Assembly (NCBI RefSeq): GCF_024160145.1
Contig: NZ_JAMYWQ010000042.1
Coordinates: 1-40,178, forward strand
Origin: Serratia nevei
GTDB lineage: Bacteria; Pseudomonadota; Gammaproteobacteria; Enterobacterales; Enterobacteriaceae
Direction: 5' to 3'
DNA length: 40,178 nt
Shown here: positions 17,522 through 25,313 of the stretch, piece after piece
Position numbering within the stretch: position 1 is the first letter of the stretch
Layout: the number at the start of each line of letters is the position of its first letter
Notes under the pieces: generated by a model
Told to the model about the DNA's origin: nothing
Database searches by the model: none
Seen by the model: the letters and a program-made list of their open reading frames with translations, nothing else
Translations under genes and position numbers: made by a program

Positions 17522-17849
17522 TTCTTCTACCTTCTGTAAAATGGACATAATCAGGCACTCACCCGCGAAACTGACCGCCGCATTCTACATGCCGGGGGCC
17601 AGAAATCCCAGCCGCAGCGCGCACTGGCGCTGTGTCATGTTTCCCCCGCCTTTGTCATGACACGTCAACGGCATCACATCGGCGATAAACCACACAGCGT
17701 AAAACGCCGTAAAGATGCGTAAATTGTTAATCAGATATTTTGAATGACTTACTCAGCATTATCAGATTTTCAATCCGCGCAGATGCTTTATTATTCAACT
17801 CATCGGAAGCGAATGGCTTCCTTCCTAAATAAACAGACTGGAGTCACCT
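17522..17849. other. divergent spacer between pyrF and the DUF1471 gene
   Basis: 328 bp without a gene. It should contain the pyrF promoter (minus) and that of the small secreted protein (plus). An inverted repeat GTGTCATG ... CATGACAC occupies 17632-17639 and 17656-17663, with a pyrimidine-rich 16-nt spacer. A short hairpin GGAAGC-gaatg-GCTTCC at 17805-17821 lies in the presumed 5' leader of the plus-strand gene. No promoter could be fixed with confidence. Confidence 0.5.
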
Positions 17850-18110
17850 ATGAAAACCATCAAATATTTTGCAGCCGCTGCCGCTATCGCACTGACCTCT
17901 TTCGCCACTTTCGCCGCTGAACCCGTCAGCCGCCAACAGGCCGATAACCTGACCGCCACCGGCATCGTTTCCGCAGGCCACGTGACTACCCTCAGCAGCC
18001 TGGAAAAAAAGCTGGCCGCTAAAGCCGAGGCTCAGGGCGCCAGCAGCTACCGCATCATCTCCGCCGGCGGTAACAACATGCTGAGCGGCACCGCGATCAT
18101 CTACAAATAA
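17850..18110 (+). CDS. small secreted DUF1471 (YdgH/BhsA/McbA-like) protein
   Basis: 86 aa. A Sec signal peptide covers residues 1-23 (MKTIKYF, alanine-rich core, TFAA|EP). The mature part of about 63 residues has the DUF1471 pattern: A...TATGIVSAG near the start, LSSLEKKLAAKAEAQGASSYRIIS in the middle and a Gly-rich LSGTAIIYK end. BhsA, McbA and YhcN are periplasmic or outer-membrane stress proteins affecting biofilm and permeability; which member this corresponds to is not clear. GGAG sits 6 nt before the ATG. It is followed by a GC hairpin at 18122-18146 without a strong T-run. It is absent from this position in E. coli, where lapB and pyrF adjoin. Confidence 0.85.
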   Translation: MKTIKYFAAAAAIALTSFATFAAEPVSRQQADNLTATGIVSAGHVTTLSSLEKKLAAKAEAQGASSYRIISAGGNNMLSGTAIIYK

Positions 18111-18188
18111 TGTTTCCGGTACAGGGCCCGCACCTCCGGGGCCCTGCCTCTGTTGCCCGTCTAAAAAAACCGCATTTGCCCACTTGAT

Positions 18189-18217
18189 TTGTTACAGAAA
18201 TATTAAATTTTTATTAC
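18189..18217 (+). promoter_or_regulatory. weak candidate promoter for the ribbon-helix-helix gene
   Basis: TTGTTA (18189-18194) and TATTAC (18212-18217) are spaced 17 bp in a very AT-rich patch, 64 bp upstream of the ATG at 18282. The -10 matches the consensus at only 4 of 6 positions. Confidence 0.3.
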
Positions 18218-18281
18218 ACACTAGACACCCGATCGCCAGTGGCTTAGCTTGAAGGCATCTTCCTGCAGAAAGGCTTTCAAA

Positions 18282-18584
18282 ATGAGCGAGATATCGACAC
18301 TTACCATTAAAATTCCTCTGGAACTGAAGGAAAAAATCCGCACCGCCGCCGCTGAAAACGAATTTTCGTTGAGCGTGGAAGTATGCCAGCGCCTGGAAAA
18401 CAGCTTCAGCGCCCCTGTAGCCGCCAAGGCAGAAAAACCGGCCAAAAAGGCGGATGCGCTGCACCACGGCGAGATCGACAATCAAAGCACTGAAGAAGAG
18501 ATTGAACAGCCGCTGAGCCAGAAAGAACTGAAGAAACTGCGCCAGCTGTTGAAAACCGGCGCCAAGGGCGGCAAGAAAAAGTAA
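18282..18584 (+). CDS. ribbon-helix-helix (Arc-like) DNA-binding protein
   Basis: 100 aa. ATG at 18282 has AGAAAGG 8 nt upstream and is preferred to an in-frame ATG 11 codons earlier. Residues 5-42 fit an Arc/MetJ ribbon-helix-helix: strand TLTIKIP, helix LELKEKIRTAAAENE, turn FSLS, helix VEVCQRLENSF. The remaining 58 residues are low-complexity: a Lys/Ala-rich linker, an acidic patch (STEEEIEQ), then a basic tail ending GAKGGKKK that could bind nucleic acid or protein. Such proteins bind DNA as dimers and are usually local repressors. No toxin partner is adjacent, so it does not look like a standard toxin-antitoxin pair. Its target is unknown. Confidence 0.8.
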   Translation: MSEISTLTIKIPLELKEKIRTAAAENEFSLSVEVCQRLENSFSAPVAAKAEKPAKKADALHHGEIDNQSTEEEIEQPLSQKELKKLRQLLKTGAKGGKKK

Positions 18585-18599
18585 GCGATAAACATAAAC

Positions 18600-18627
18600 A
18601 AAACGGGGCGATTTATCGCCCCGTTTT
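18600..18627. terminator. bidirectional rho-independent terminator between the RHH gene and lapB
   Basis: A symmetrical hairpin (AAAACGGGGCGAT / ATCGCCCCGTTTT around TT) is followed by T-rich sequence in both readings (TTTTGTTTTG on plus, TTTTGTTTATG on minus). It separates two convergent genes, 16 bp from one stop and 20 bp from the other. Confidence 0.88.
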
Positions 18628-18646
18628 GTTTTGTCGCGCCGCCGCG

Positions 18647-19819
18647 TTATTGCCCGTCCAGGCCGCGGATCGGCTTGACCGATGACCAGGCGCGGCACGA
18701 CGGGCAATGCCAATACAGCGAGTGCGCGGTGAAGCCGCATTTGTGGCAGCGGTAACGCGGCTTGGTGCGAATTTGCTCGCCGACCATATCGCGCAGCAGC
18801 AGCAGGCTCTCTTTCGCCCGGCCGTCTTCGGCGTCCGCCAGGTGATAATCCATCAGCCGGTAGAACACCCGCATGGTCGGATGGCGCTGCAGCTGGCGGT
18901 TGATATAGACCTGCACCACGTCGCGCCCTTCATGCTGTTCGATGATCTCGGCCAACATCAGATCGGCGGTGGCACCGGTGTTCTCTTCCACGCAGCGCTT
19001 GAGGAATTCAGCCCACTGTTGCTGTTGTTCCGGCAGATGGGTGTAGCATTCCTGCAGCATCGGCAGCGTTTCGCTGACCAACTCTTTATCCTGGCTCAAT
19101 ACGCGTTGCAGCGACTCTGCCGCTTTGGCGTAGTCGTTTTGCGCCATGTAGATGCGCCCAAACATGATGGACACCCGCGCACACTGTTTATCGGCTGCGT
19201 CCGCACGCTTGAGCAGGCTCATCGCCCGATCGAGATCGTCGCTGCCCATCGCCTGCAGCGCCAGTTCGCAATAGAAATGCGCGATCTCGACGCGTTGCTT
19301 CTCTTTGCCCAGCTTGACCAGCTTTTCCGCCACGTCGATCGCTTTTTGCCAATCGCTGGTGGCCTGATGGATCACCAGCAGCTGCTGCAACGCCGATACG
19401 CGAAAATCCGCTTCGTCAGTCAACTGGCTGAACATGTCTTCCGCGCGATCGTACAGCCCGGCCGCCATATAGTCGCGGCCCAGCTGTTGTACCGCCAGCA
19501 GGCGCTGTTCAAAGGTTAGGGAAGCGCTTTCCATCAAGGCCTGATGGATGCGGATGGCGCGGTCGACTTCACCGCGCGAACGGAACAGGTTGCCCAACGT
19601 CAGGTGGGCCTCAACGGTGTTGCTGTCCTCTTTCAACATGTCGAGGAACAGATCGACCGCCTTGTCCTGCTGGTTGGAAAGCAGAAAGTTCACCCCTGCC
19701 ACGTATTCACGCGACAGGCGGTTGGCTTCTTGCTGTTTATCCTGCTGAGCGCTTCTGCGCCCCATGTACCAACCGTACGCGGCAGCCACGGGCAGCAACA
19801 GAAACAGCAGTTCTAACAT
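18647..19819 (-). CDS. lapB: lipopolysaccharide assembly protein LapB
   Basis: 390 aa. An N-terminal membrane anchor (LELLFLLLPVAAAYGWYMGRR) is followed by about nine TPR units (EAHLTLGNLFRSRGEVDRAI type, roughly residues 35-350). The C-terminal rubredoxin-like metal site is CHKCGFTAH...CPSC. LapB faces the cytoplasm, binds LpxC and FtsH, and promotes LpxC turnover to balance LPS and phospholipid synthesis. It starts 6 bp after the lapA stop, the conserved lapAB operon. The operon here ends at the hairpin at 18600-18627 and does not continue into pyrF as in E. coli. Confidence 0.97.
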   Translation of the reverse strand: MLELLFLLLPVAAAYGWYMGRRSAQQDKQQEANRLSREYVAGVNFLLSNQQDKAVDLFLDMLKEDSNTVEAHLTLGNLFRSRGEVDRAIRIHQALMESASLTFEQRLLAVQQLGRDYMAAGLYDRAEDMFSQLTDEADFRVSALQQLLVIHQATSDWQKAIDVAEKLVKLGKEKQRVEIAHFYCELALQAMGSDDLDRAMSLLKRADAADKQCARVSIMFGRIYMAQNDYAKAAESLQRVLSQDKELVSETLPMLQECYTHLPEQQQQWAEFLKRCVEENTGATADLMLAEIIEQHEGRDVVQVYINRQLQRHPTMRVFYRLMDYHLADAEDGRAKESLLLLRDMVGEQIRTKPRYRCHKCGFTAHSLYWHCPSCRAWSSVKPIRGLDGQ

Positions 19820-19825
19820 AGAGGA

Positions 19826-20128
19826 TTATTCCTTGCTGACAACGGACTGAGCCGCCGGTTCAGCGGGCTGCTCAAGCTGCAGCTCCAGCCTTTTTATCTT
19901 GCGCTCGGCGCGGCCCAGCGCAATACGCGTGCGCAAATAGAACAGACCGCAAATGATCCAGCCGAGAACGAAGCCGGCGCCAAACAGCGTGGCCAACAGG
20001 GTTGATACGCGATAGTCGCCCTGCGCAACCAGATAGTTAAAATTAACCACCTGATCGTTATGCGCCCCCAGGGTGACGGAAATCACGAAGATCGCCAGAA
20101 CCAACAAAAAAATCAGCAAATATTTCAC
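19826..20128 (-). CDS. lapA: lipopolysaccharide assembly protein LapA
   Basis: 100 aa, starting with GTG at 20128 (VKYLLIFLLVLAIFVISVTL). Extending further upstream would add a non-conserved leader. Two transmembrane segments, about 3-22 and 42-64, are followed by a basic/coiled tail (RAERKIKRLELQLEQ), matching E. coli LapA (102 aa). LapA is an inner-membrane partner of LapB in control of LPS synthesis. A sigma32-like promoter lies about 200 bp upstream. In E. coli pgpB is directly upstream; here a 10-kb catabolic island intervenes. Confidence 0.95.
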   Translation of the reverse strand: MKYLLIFLLVLAIFVISVTLGAHNDQVVNFNYLVAQGDYRVSTLLATLFGAGFVLGWIICGLFYLRTRIALGRAERKIKRLELQLEQPAEPAAQSVVSKE

Positions 20129-20326
20129 ATTCTTTCCCGCGATGCCGAGTGAATCGGATGAACGATGCCAAAACGTGGCGTTCCTAACCCTTAAGTTAGC
20201 ATTTCCCGTTGCGGCAGGGAAACCCTGCGGCACGATAAAACCACATATCTGCTGGCATATTCGGCAGTAAACGGCTTTAGCGAGCAAATTGATGAGAAAG
20301 CTTCTCAAAACGTCGAATTTATAAGG

Positions 20327-20354
20327 ATATGGGGGCGACGGCGCGGATTGCAAC
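20327..20354 (-). promoter_or_regulatory. sigma32-type promoter upstream of lapAB
   Basis: On the minus strand GTTGCAA (20354-20348, 5 of 7 to CTTGAAA), a 13-bp spacer and CCCCATAT (20334-20327, a perfect CCCCATNT) fit a heat-shock promoter, followed by a leader of about 190 nt to lapA. A sigma32 promoter is also known for E. coli lapAB. Confidence 0.6.
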
Positions 20355-20378
20355 GGCGGGAAAATGTAAGCGGTTAAT

Positions 20379-20399
20379 GCGGCACCGATCTGGCGCCGC
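20379..20399. terminator. candidate terminator hairpin at the end of the catabolic operon
   Basis: GCGGCACC / GGCGCCGC with a 5-nt loop (7 Watson-Crick pairs plus one G-U) lies 21 bp after the last gene of the operon. The T-run (CTTTTT) is on the plus-strand side; on the minus strand only ATTAAC follows, so termination of the operon here would be weak. Confidence 0.4.
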
Positions 20400-20419
20400 C
20401 TTTTTGTGACACAGTCACG

Positions 20420-21217
20420 TCATGACATGATTAACCCACCGTCCACATTAATGGTTTGGCCGGTGATGTAGTCGGCATCGTCCGAGGCGAGGAAGGCCAC
20501 AAGACCCGCCACGTCCTCGGGTTGACCGGCGCGCTTGAGCGGAATGCCCGCCACCCACTCGGCCATCAACGCCCCTTTGCCGTAGGTTTTTTCCGGGCCG
20601 CTGAGGATTTCGCCCCAAACGCGATCGTTATATTCCCACATCTCGCTTTCAATGATGCCGGGACAAAACGCATTGACGGTGATCCCCTGCGGCGCCAGTT
20701 CCAGCGCTAAACTCTGCGTAATGCCTATCACGCCCATTTTGCTGGCGGCGTAATGCGGCGTGTAAATGAACCCGTTACGTCCCTGGCCGGAAGAGGTATT
20801 GATCAGCCGCCCGCGGCGTTGGCCCACCATATATTTAGCCGCCTCCCGGCAGCAGAGCCACACCGCCGTGGTATTCACCGCCAACACTTTCTCAAAATCG
20901 CTTTTGGGCATCTGATCAAAACGATCGATAGTGATTATCCCGGCATTTTGAATGGAAACGTCGATCGTGCCGAATCGTTCCCAAACCTGACGATAAAAAT
21001 CAACCACCTGCGCCTCATCGGTGACGTCGAGGATGACCGGCAGCACCTCAACCCGATAACGCTGGCTCAGCATTTCCGCCGTGGTCAAAATGCGCTCTGC
21101 ATTCGACGCGATCGCCAGATTGGCCCCCAGGCTGGCGAAACGCTCGGCGATACCGGCCCCAATACCGCGGCATGCACCGGTGATCACCACCGTTTTTCCC
21201 GTGAAATCACGATTCAT
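20420..21217 (-). CDS. SDR-family dehydrogenase of the catabolic operon (polyol/sugar type)
   Basis: 265 aa. ATG at 21217 overlaps the kinase stop (ATGA), so the two are translationally coupled. It is a classical SDR: the NAD(P) motif TGACRGIG is at 13-20, NAG at 91-93 and the catalytic Ser143-Tyr156-Lys160 set lies in TSSGQ...YAASK. Near the C-terminus is the usual DDADYITGQTINVDGG. FabG/sorbitol-dehydrogenase-like enzymes of this kind interconvert alditols and ketoses. As last gene of the operon with an ABC importer and a sugar kinase, it probably oxidises or reduces the imported sugar before phosphorylation. The exact substrate is not readable. Confidence 0.85.
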   Translation of the reverse strand: MNRDFTGKTVVITGACRGIGAGIAERFASLGANLAIASNAERILTTAEMLSQRYRVEVLPVILDVTDEAQVVDFYRQVWERFGTIDVSIQNAGIITIDRFDQMPKSDFEKVLAVNTTAVWLCCREAAKYMVGQRRGRLINTSSGQGRNGFIYTPHYAASKMGVIGITQSLALELAPQGITVNAFCPGIIESEMWEYNDRVWGEILSGPEKTYGKGALMAEWVAGIPLKRAGQPEDVAGLVAFLASDDADYITGQTINVDGGLIMS

Positions 21218-22737
21218 GGTTGTTCTCCTGTCATCAATGAGGCGCTCTGCGGCTGCCACAAGGTGCGTCTTACCGCCTGGCGCCAGGCGCTGTAGTTCTC
21301 CTGCAACTGCCGGTGGCGTTGCATATCGGGTTTAAATTCATCATGTTGCGGCAGCAGTGCCGCCAGTTGCCGCTCAGGTGTCCGCCACAGGCTGCGCATC
21401 GCCATCAGGGCAGCCCCCAGCGCCGAGAGCTCCGCCGTGTTGCTGCGCCACACCGGGCAGCCCAACAGATCGGCCTGAAACTGCATCAGCCAATCATTGC
21501 GGCTGGGGCCGCCATCGGCCATTAACCCCTGCAGTGTAAAACCCGGTTGTTGCCGCAATTCGCCGATCACATCGGCGATCTGATAAGCCACCGCTTCAAA
21601 AGCGGCCCGCACCAAATGTTCCCGCCGCGTGCCGCGGCTGAGCCCGCAGATCACGCCGCGCGCCTGTTCATCCCACCAGGGCGCGCCGGCCCCGGTCAGC
21701 GCCGGCACAAAATAGACGCCGCCGCTGTCGGGCACGCGAACAGGCAGTTCACTTAACGGCGTCTCGTCCCCCGGCGGCATGGCGGTGATATCCAGCATCC
21801 AGGCGATGGCGTCGCCGGTGTGGGGTATATTGCCCTCCAGCGCATACTGCATACGCTCACCGTCGTGCCAGGCGACGGTCGTTGCCAGCGCGCTCGTGCC
21901 ACCTTGCGCTTCGGCGATCGGCGCCATCACCGATGATCCGGTGCCATAAGTGGCTTTAACCTGACCCGGTTGGCCGAGCGCATGGCCGTACAGCGCCGCG
22001 TGCGAGTCGCCTACCATCGCGCCGATCGGAATACCGTCGGCAATGCCTTCCCATCCCAACGTCGTGCCGAACAGATGGCTGGAGGGGTGGATCGTCGGCA
22101 GCGCCTGACGGGGAATGTTGAACAGCGCCAGCATCTGCGGGTCCCAATCGCCGGAAGCAAGGTTCAACAGCTGAGTGCGAGCGGCATTGGAGGTATCGCA
22201 GCAAAATGCCTGTCCCCCGCTCAACTGCCACAGCAGCCAGGTATCGATGGTGCCAAGACAGATCTCCCCACTCTCCGCCAACCGTTGCCCGTCTTCGCAA
22301 TGATCGAGCAACCAGCGCATTTTCGACGCCGAGAACAGCGGCGAAAGCGGCAGGCCGGTGGCACGGCGCACCGCTTCGGCCTGCCGATCGCACCGCAGCC
22401 GTTCACAGAAATCGGCGGAACGCGCGCATTGCCAGGTCAGCGCAGGCCCGATGGGCTGGCCGTTGGAACGCCGCCAGCCGATGGCGGTTTCACGCTGGTT
22501 GCTGATGGCGATACCGGCAATGCGGGACGCACCGGCCAACGCCATGGCTTCCCGCAGCACCGCCAGGGAGGCTGCCAGCAAGGTCTCGCCGCGCTGCTCC
22601 ACCCAACCAGGTTGCGGCGTTTGCAACGTCAGCGGCCGGCTGGCCCTGGCGACGATCGTCCCCTGCACATCCACCACTACCGCTTTGGCGTTGCTGGTGC
22701 CTTCGTCCAACGCCACAATGCAATCCGCTTTAGCCAT
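21214..22737 (-). CDS. FGGY-family carbohydrate kinase
   Basis: 507 aa. The N-terminal ATPase-fold phosphate-1 motif ALDEGTSNAKAVVVD is followed by GIAISNQRET and LTWQCARSADFC, as in glycerol- and xylulose-kinase-like members. The second domain has ATYGTGSSVM, PALTGAGAPWWDEQARG and the adenosine motif MADGGPSRNDWLMQFQADLLG. The family phosphorylates polyols and ketoses with ATP. It begins 8 bp inside the end of the permease gene and its stop overlaps the next SDR start, so it is tightly coupled to both. With a transketolase in the operon, a ketose phosphate is the natural product. Glycerol itself is unlikely given the ribose-type importer. Confidence 0.88.
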   Translation of the reverse strand: MAKADCIVALDEGTSNAKAVVVDVQGTIVARASRPLTLQTPQPGWVEQRGETLLAASLAVLREAMALAGASRIAGIAISNQRETAIGWRRSNGQPIGPALTWQCARSADFCERLRCDRQAEAVRRATGLPLSPLFSASKMRWLLDHCEDGQRLAESGEICLGTIDTWLLWQLSGGQAFCCDTSNAARTQLLNLASGDWDPQMLALFNIPRQALPTIHPSSHLFGTTLGWEGIADGIPIGAMVGDSHAALYGHALGQPGQVKATYGTGSSVMAPIAEAQGGTSALATTVAWHDGERMQYALEGNIPHTGDAIAWMLDITAMPPGDETPLSELPVRVPDSGGVYFVPALTGAGAPWWDEQARGVICGLSRGTRREHLVRAAFEAVAYQIADVIGELRQQPGFTLQGLMADGGPSRNDWLMQFQADLLGCPVWRSNTAELSALGAALMAMRSLWRTPERQLAALLPQHDEFKPDMQRHRQLQENYSAWRQAVRRTLWQPQSASLMTGEQP

Positions 22738-23794
22738 GGCTCACCTCGGCCAGCGGCTGAGCCGCTTTTTTTTCCTGGCGCTGCATCAAAATGACCTTGC
22801 TTTGCAAACGCTGTTGGAACTGGTCAATCACCACGGCGGTGACGATCACCAGCCCTTTAATCACCATTTGCCAGAACTCGCTGACGCCCATCATCACCAG
22901 GCCGTCCGCCAGAAAAACGATCACAAAGGCGCCGATGATCGAACCGAATACCCGGCCGCGGCCACCGCTGAGCGCCGTACCGCCCAGCACCGTCGCGCCG
23001 ATGGCGTCCATCTCGAACATATTGCCGGTCATCGGGTGCGCGGTTTGCAATTGAGAAGCGATGACCAGCCCCACCAGCGCCGCGCACAGCCCGGAAAAGG
23101 CATAGACGAACAGCTTCACTTTGACGATCGGCACCCCCGACAGCCGCGCCGCCGGTTCATTGCCGCCAATCGCATAGATATAACGGCCCAGCGGCGTTTT
23201 CTTGGTGAGATAGATCCCCAACAACACGATGGCCAACATCAGCCAAATCGGGTTGTAAACCCCAAGAAAGGTGCCGGACCCCAAGGTTGCAAAGCCGGTA
23301 TTGCCCAGCGCTTCCATGCCCACCAGATTGGGATAGGTTTTGCCGTCCGCCGTCAGCAACGCCGCCCCGCGCGCCACGTACATCGCGCCCAGTGTGCAGA
23401 TGAACGGCGCGACGCCGAGCCGCGTAATCAGCGTGCCGTTGATCACCCCCAACAACACGCCCAACAGCGCCACCGCGCCGATCACTTCAAAAACGTTGAG
23501 AAACAGCCGGTTGCCGTCCCACAGCGGGATACCGACGGTCAACAGCGCCCCGGCGATCATCCCGCACAAGCCCGCCACCGCGCCGACCGACAAATCGATG
23601 CCGCCGGTGAGGATCACCAGCGTCATGCCAACCGCCAGCAGCCCGGTGATCGCCACGTGCTGTGTCATGATCAGCAGATTGGAGACGGTCAGAAAATTCG
23701 GCACCATGCTGCTGAAGAACAGCACCACCAGTAACAGCGCAATGAAGGTGCGCGCCTGCAGCAAGTACATATACAACCGATATTTGGTTTGCAT
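22730..23794 (-). CDS. ribose-type ABC sugar transporter permease (RbsC family)
   Basis: 354 aa. ATG at 23794 (MQTKYRLYMYLLQARTF) with AAGG upstream is preferred over an ATG six codons earlier. About ten hydrophobic segments are visible. Family marks are GGIDLSVGAVAGLCGMIAG, the coupling segment near GNEPAARLSGVPI, GATVLGGTALSGGRG and IIGAFVIV. It forms the inner-membrane channel of a CUT2-type importer with the ATPase and binding protein encoded just upstream. It starts 10 bp after the ATPase stop. Confidence 0.93.
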   Translation of the reverse strand: MQTKYRLYMYLLQARTFIALLLVVLFFSSMVPNFLTVSNLLIMTQHVAITGLLAVGMTLVILTGGIDLSVGAVAGLCGMIAGALLTVGIPLWDGNRLFLNVFEVIGAVALLGVLLGVINGTLITRLGVAPFICTLGAMYVARGAALLTADGKTYPNLVGMEALGNTGFATLGSGTFLGVYNPIWLMLAIVLLGIYLTKKTPLGRYIYAIGGNEPAARLSGVPIVKVKLFVYAFSGLCAALVGLVIASQLQTAHPMTGNMFEMDAIGATVLGGTALSGGRGRVFGSIIGAFVIVFLADGLVMMGVSEFWQMVIKGLVIVTAVVIDQFQQRLQSKVILMQRQEKKAAQPLAEVSHG

Positions 23795-23804
23795 TGCCTT
23801 ATCC

Positions 23805-25304
23805 TTATGCATGGGGGGTTGAGGCGCGGATCAGCGTTTCGCGATCGGCCCGCTCGCGCGGCAGATCGGCCGTCAGCTTCCCGTCCGCCATCACCATCAC
23901 CCGGTCGGCCAGTGAGACCACCTCATCCAGCTCCGACGAAGAGAACATCACCGCCAGCCCCTGGCGAGCCATCGCGCCAATCAGGTGATAAACATCCGTT
24001 TTGGCGCCGACATCAATTCCGCGCGTCGGCTCATCGAGAAATACCACCTGCGGCCCGGTCAGCAGCGCCTTGCCCAACACAACTTTCTGCTGATTGCCGC
24101 CGCTCAGGCTGGTGATTGGCAGCTCTCGGTCGCTCACCTTGATCGCCAGTTTTTCGATCATGCCATCGACCTGCGCACACTCCCCGGCCGCCGCCAGCGG
24201 CCGCAGCGCATTGCGCCCCAGGCTGGCCAGGGTCATGTTGGCCTTGATCGACATCATCTGCACCAACCCCTCCGCCTGCCGGTCTTCCGGCACCAACGCC
24301 ATGCCCAACGCCATACGTTGACGAAACGCCAGCCGCTCCACGCTTTTGCCATTGAGCAGAATGCGGCCGGCGCTCTGGCGCATTACGCCGTTGATCACTT
24401 TGAACAGTTCGGTGCGGCCGGCGCCCAACAGGCCATAAATGCCGATCACTTCCCCTTTGCGCAGTGAAAAACTGACGTCGTCAAGGCAATAGCCGCCGTT
24501 TTCACGCGGCAGCGTCAACCGCTCGACCTTCAGCACTTCATCCCCTTGCTCTGCCGCGCAATAATCAAAGTGCTTGCTCTTTTCCCCGACCATCTTTTCG
24601 ATGATCCACGGAATGCTGACGTTGCTGACCGGCTCGGCGGCAACAAAACGCCCGTCGCGAAACACCGTGATGCGATCGCCAATCTCCATCAGCTCTTCCA
24701 GACGGTGAGAAATGTAGATGATGGTGACGCCGCGTTTTTTCAGATCGGCGATCACCCGAAACAGCGTGCGCACCTCAGCCTGGCTCAGCGCCGATGTCGG
24801 CTCATCCATGATCAGCACCCGGGTGTCCTTCGCCAACGCGCGAGCGATTTCAACCAACTGCTGATGACCGATACCGAGGCTGCCCAACGGCGTATGCGGA
24901 TCGATATCCAACTCCAGCCTCTGCAGCAGCGATTTGGCCAGCTGATATTGATAGTCCACATTGATGCGGCCACGCCGGAAGAACTCGTTGGCCATAAAAA
25001 TGTTGTCCATCACCGACAGGTTGGGGAACAGATTCAGCTCCTGGAAAATAATGCTGATCCCGAGCCGCTCCGCCTGCTGCGTGGAGGTTAACGTCACCGC
25101 TTTTCCCTCCAGCTCGATGGTGCCGGAGGACGGGGTTTCCACCCCCGCCAGCAGCTTCATCATGGTCGATTTGCCGGCGCCGTTTTCGCCGATCAGCACG
25201 TTGACCTGATTGCGAAACACTTGATAACTCACGCTATCCAATGCCGTGACGCCGGGATAGAGACGCGAAACGTTGCGCGTTTGAATAATGACCGGTTCGC
25301 TCAT
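23805..25304 (-). CDS. ribose-type ABC sugar transporter ATPase (RbsA family)
   Basis: 499 aa, two fused nucleotide-binding domains. In the first, Walker A is GENGAGKS (39-46), the signature is the variant LGIGHQQLVEIARAL and Walker B is VLIMDEPTSAL. In the second, the P-loop is degenerate (GLLGAGRTE), with signature LSGGNQQKVVLGKAL and Walker B VVFLDEPTRGID, as normal for CUT2 ATPases where only one site is fully active. ATG at 25304 follows AGGGGG; a GTG one codon upstream is possible. Ten bases precede the DUF2291 gene's stop. Confidence 0.94.
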   Translation of the reverse strand: MSEPVIIQTRNVSRLYPGVTALDSVSYQVFRNQVNVLIGENGAGKSTMMKLLAGVETPSSGTIELEGKAVTLTSTQQAERLGISIIFQELNLFPNLSVMDNIFMANEFFRRGRINVDYQYQLAKSLLQRLELDIDPHTPLGSLGIGHQQLVEIARALAKDTRVLIMDEPTSALSQAEVRTLFRVIADLKKRGVTIIYISHRLEELMEIGDRITVFRDGRFVAAEPVSNVSIPWIIEKMVGEKSKHFDYCAAEQGDEVLKVERLTLPRENGGYCLDDVSFSLRKGEVIGIYGLLGAGRTELFKVINGVMRQSAGRILLNGKSVERLAFRQRMALGMALVPEDRQAEGLVQMMSIKANMTLASLGRNALRPLAAAGECAQVDGMIEKLAIKVSDRELPITSLSGGNQQKVVLGKALLTGPQVVFLDEPTRGIDVGAKTDVYHLIGAMARQGLAVMFSSSELDEVVSLADRVMVMADGKLTADLPRERADRETLIRASTPHA

Positions 25305-25313
25305 CACGCCCCC

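Noticed and set aside
22358-23734. 458-codon plus-strand open frame opposite the kinase and permease genes
   Set aside because: It spans two real genes on the other strand and its translation is His/Gln/Arg-rich noise.
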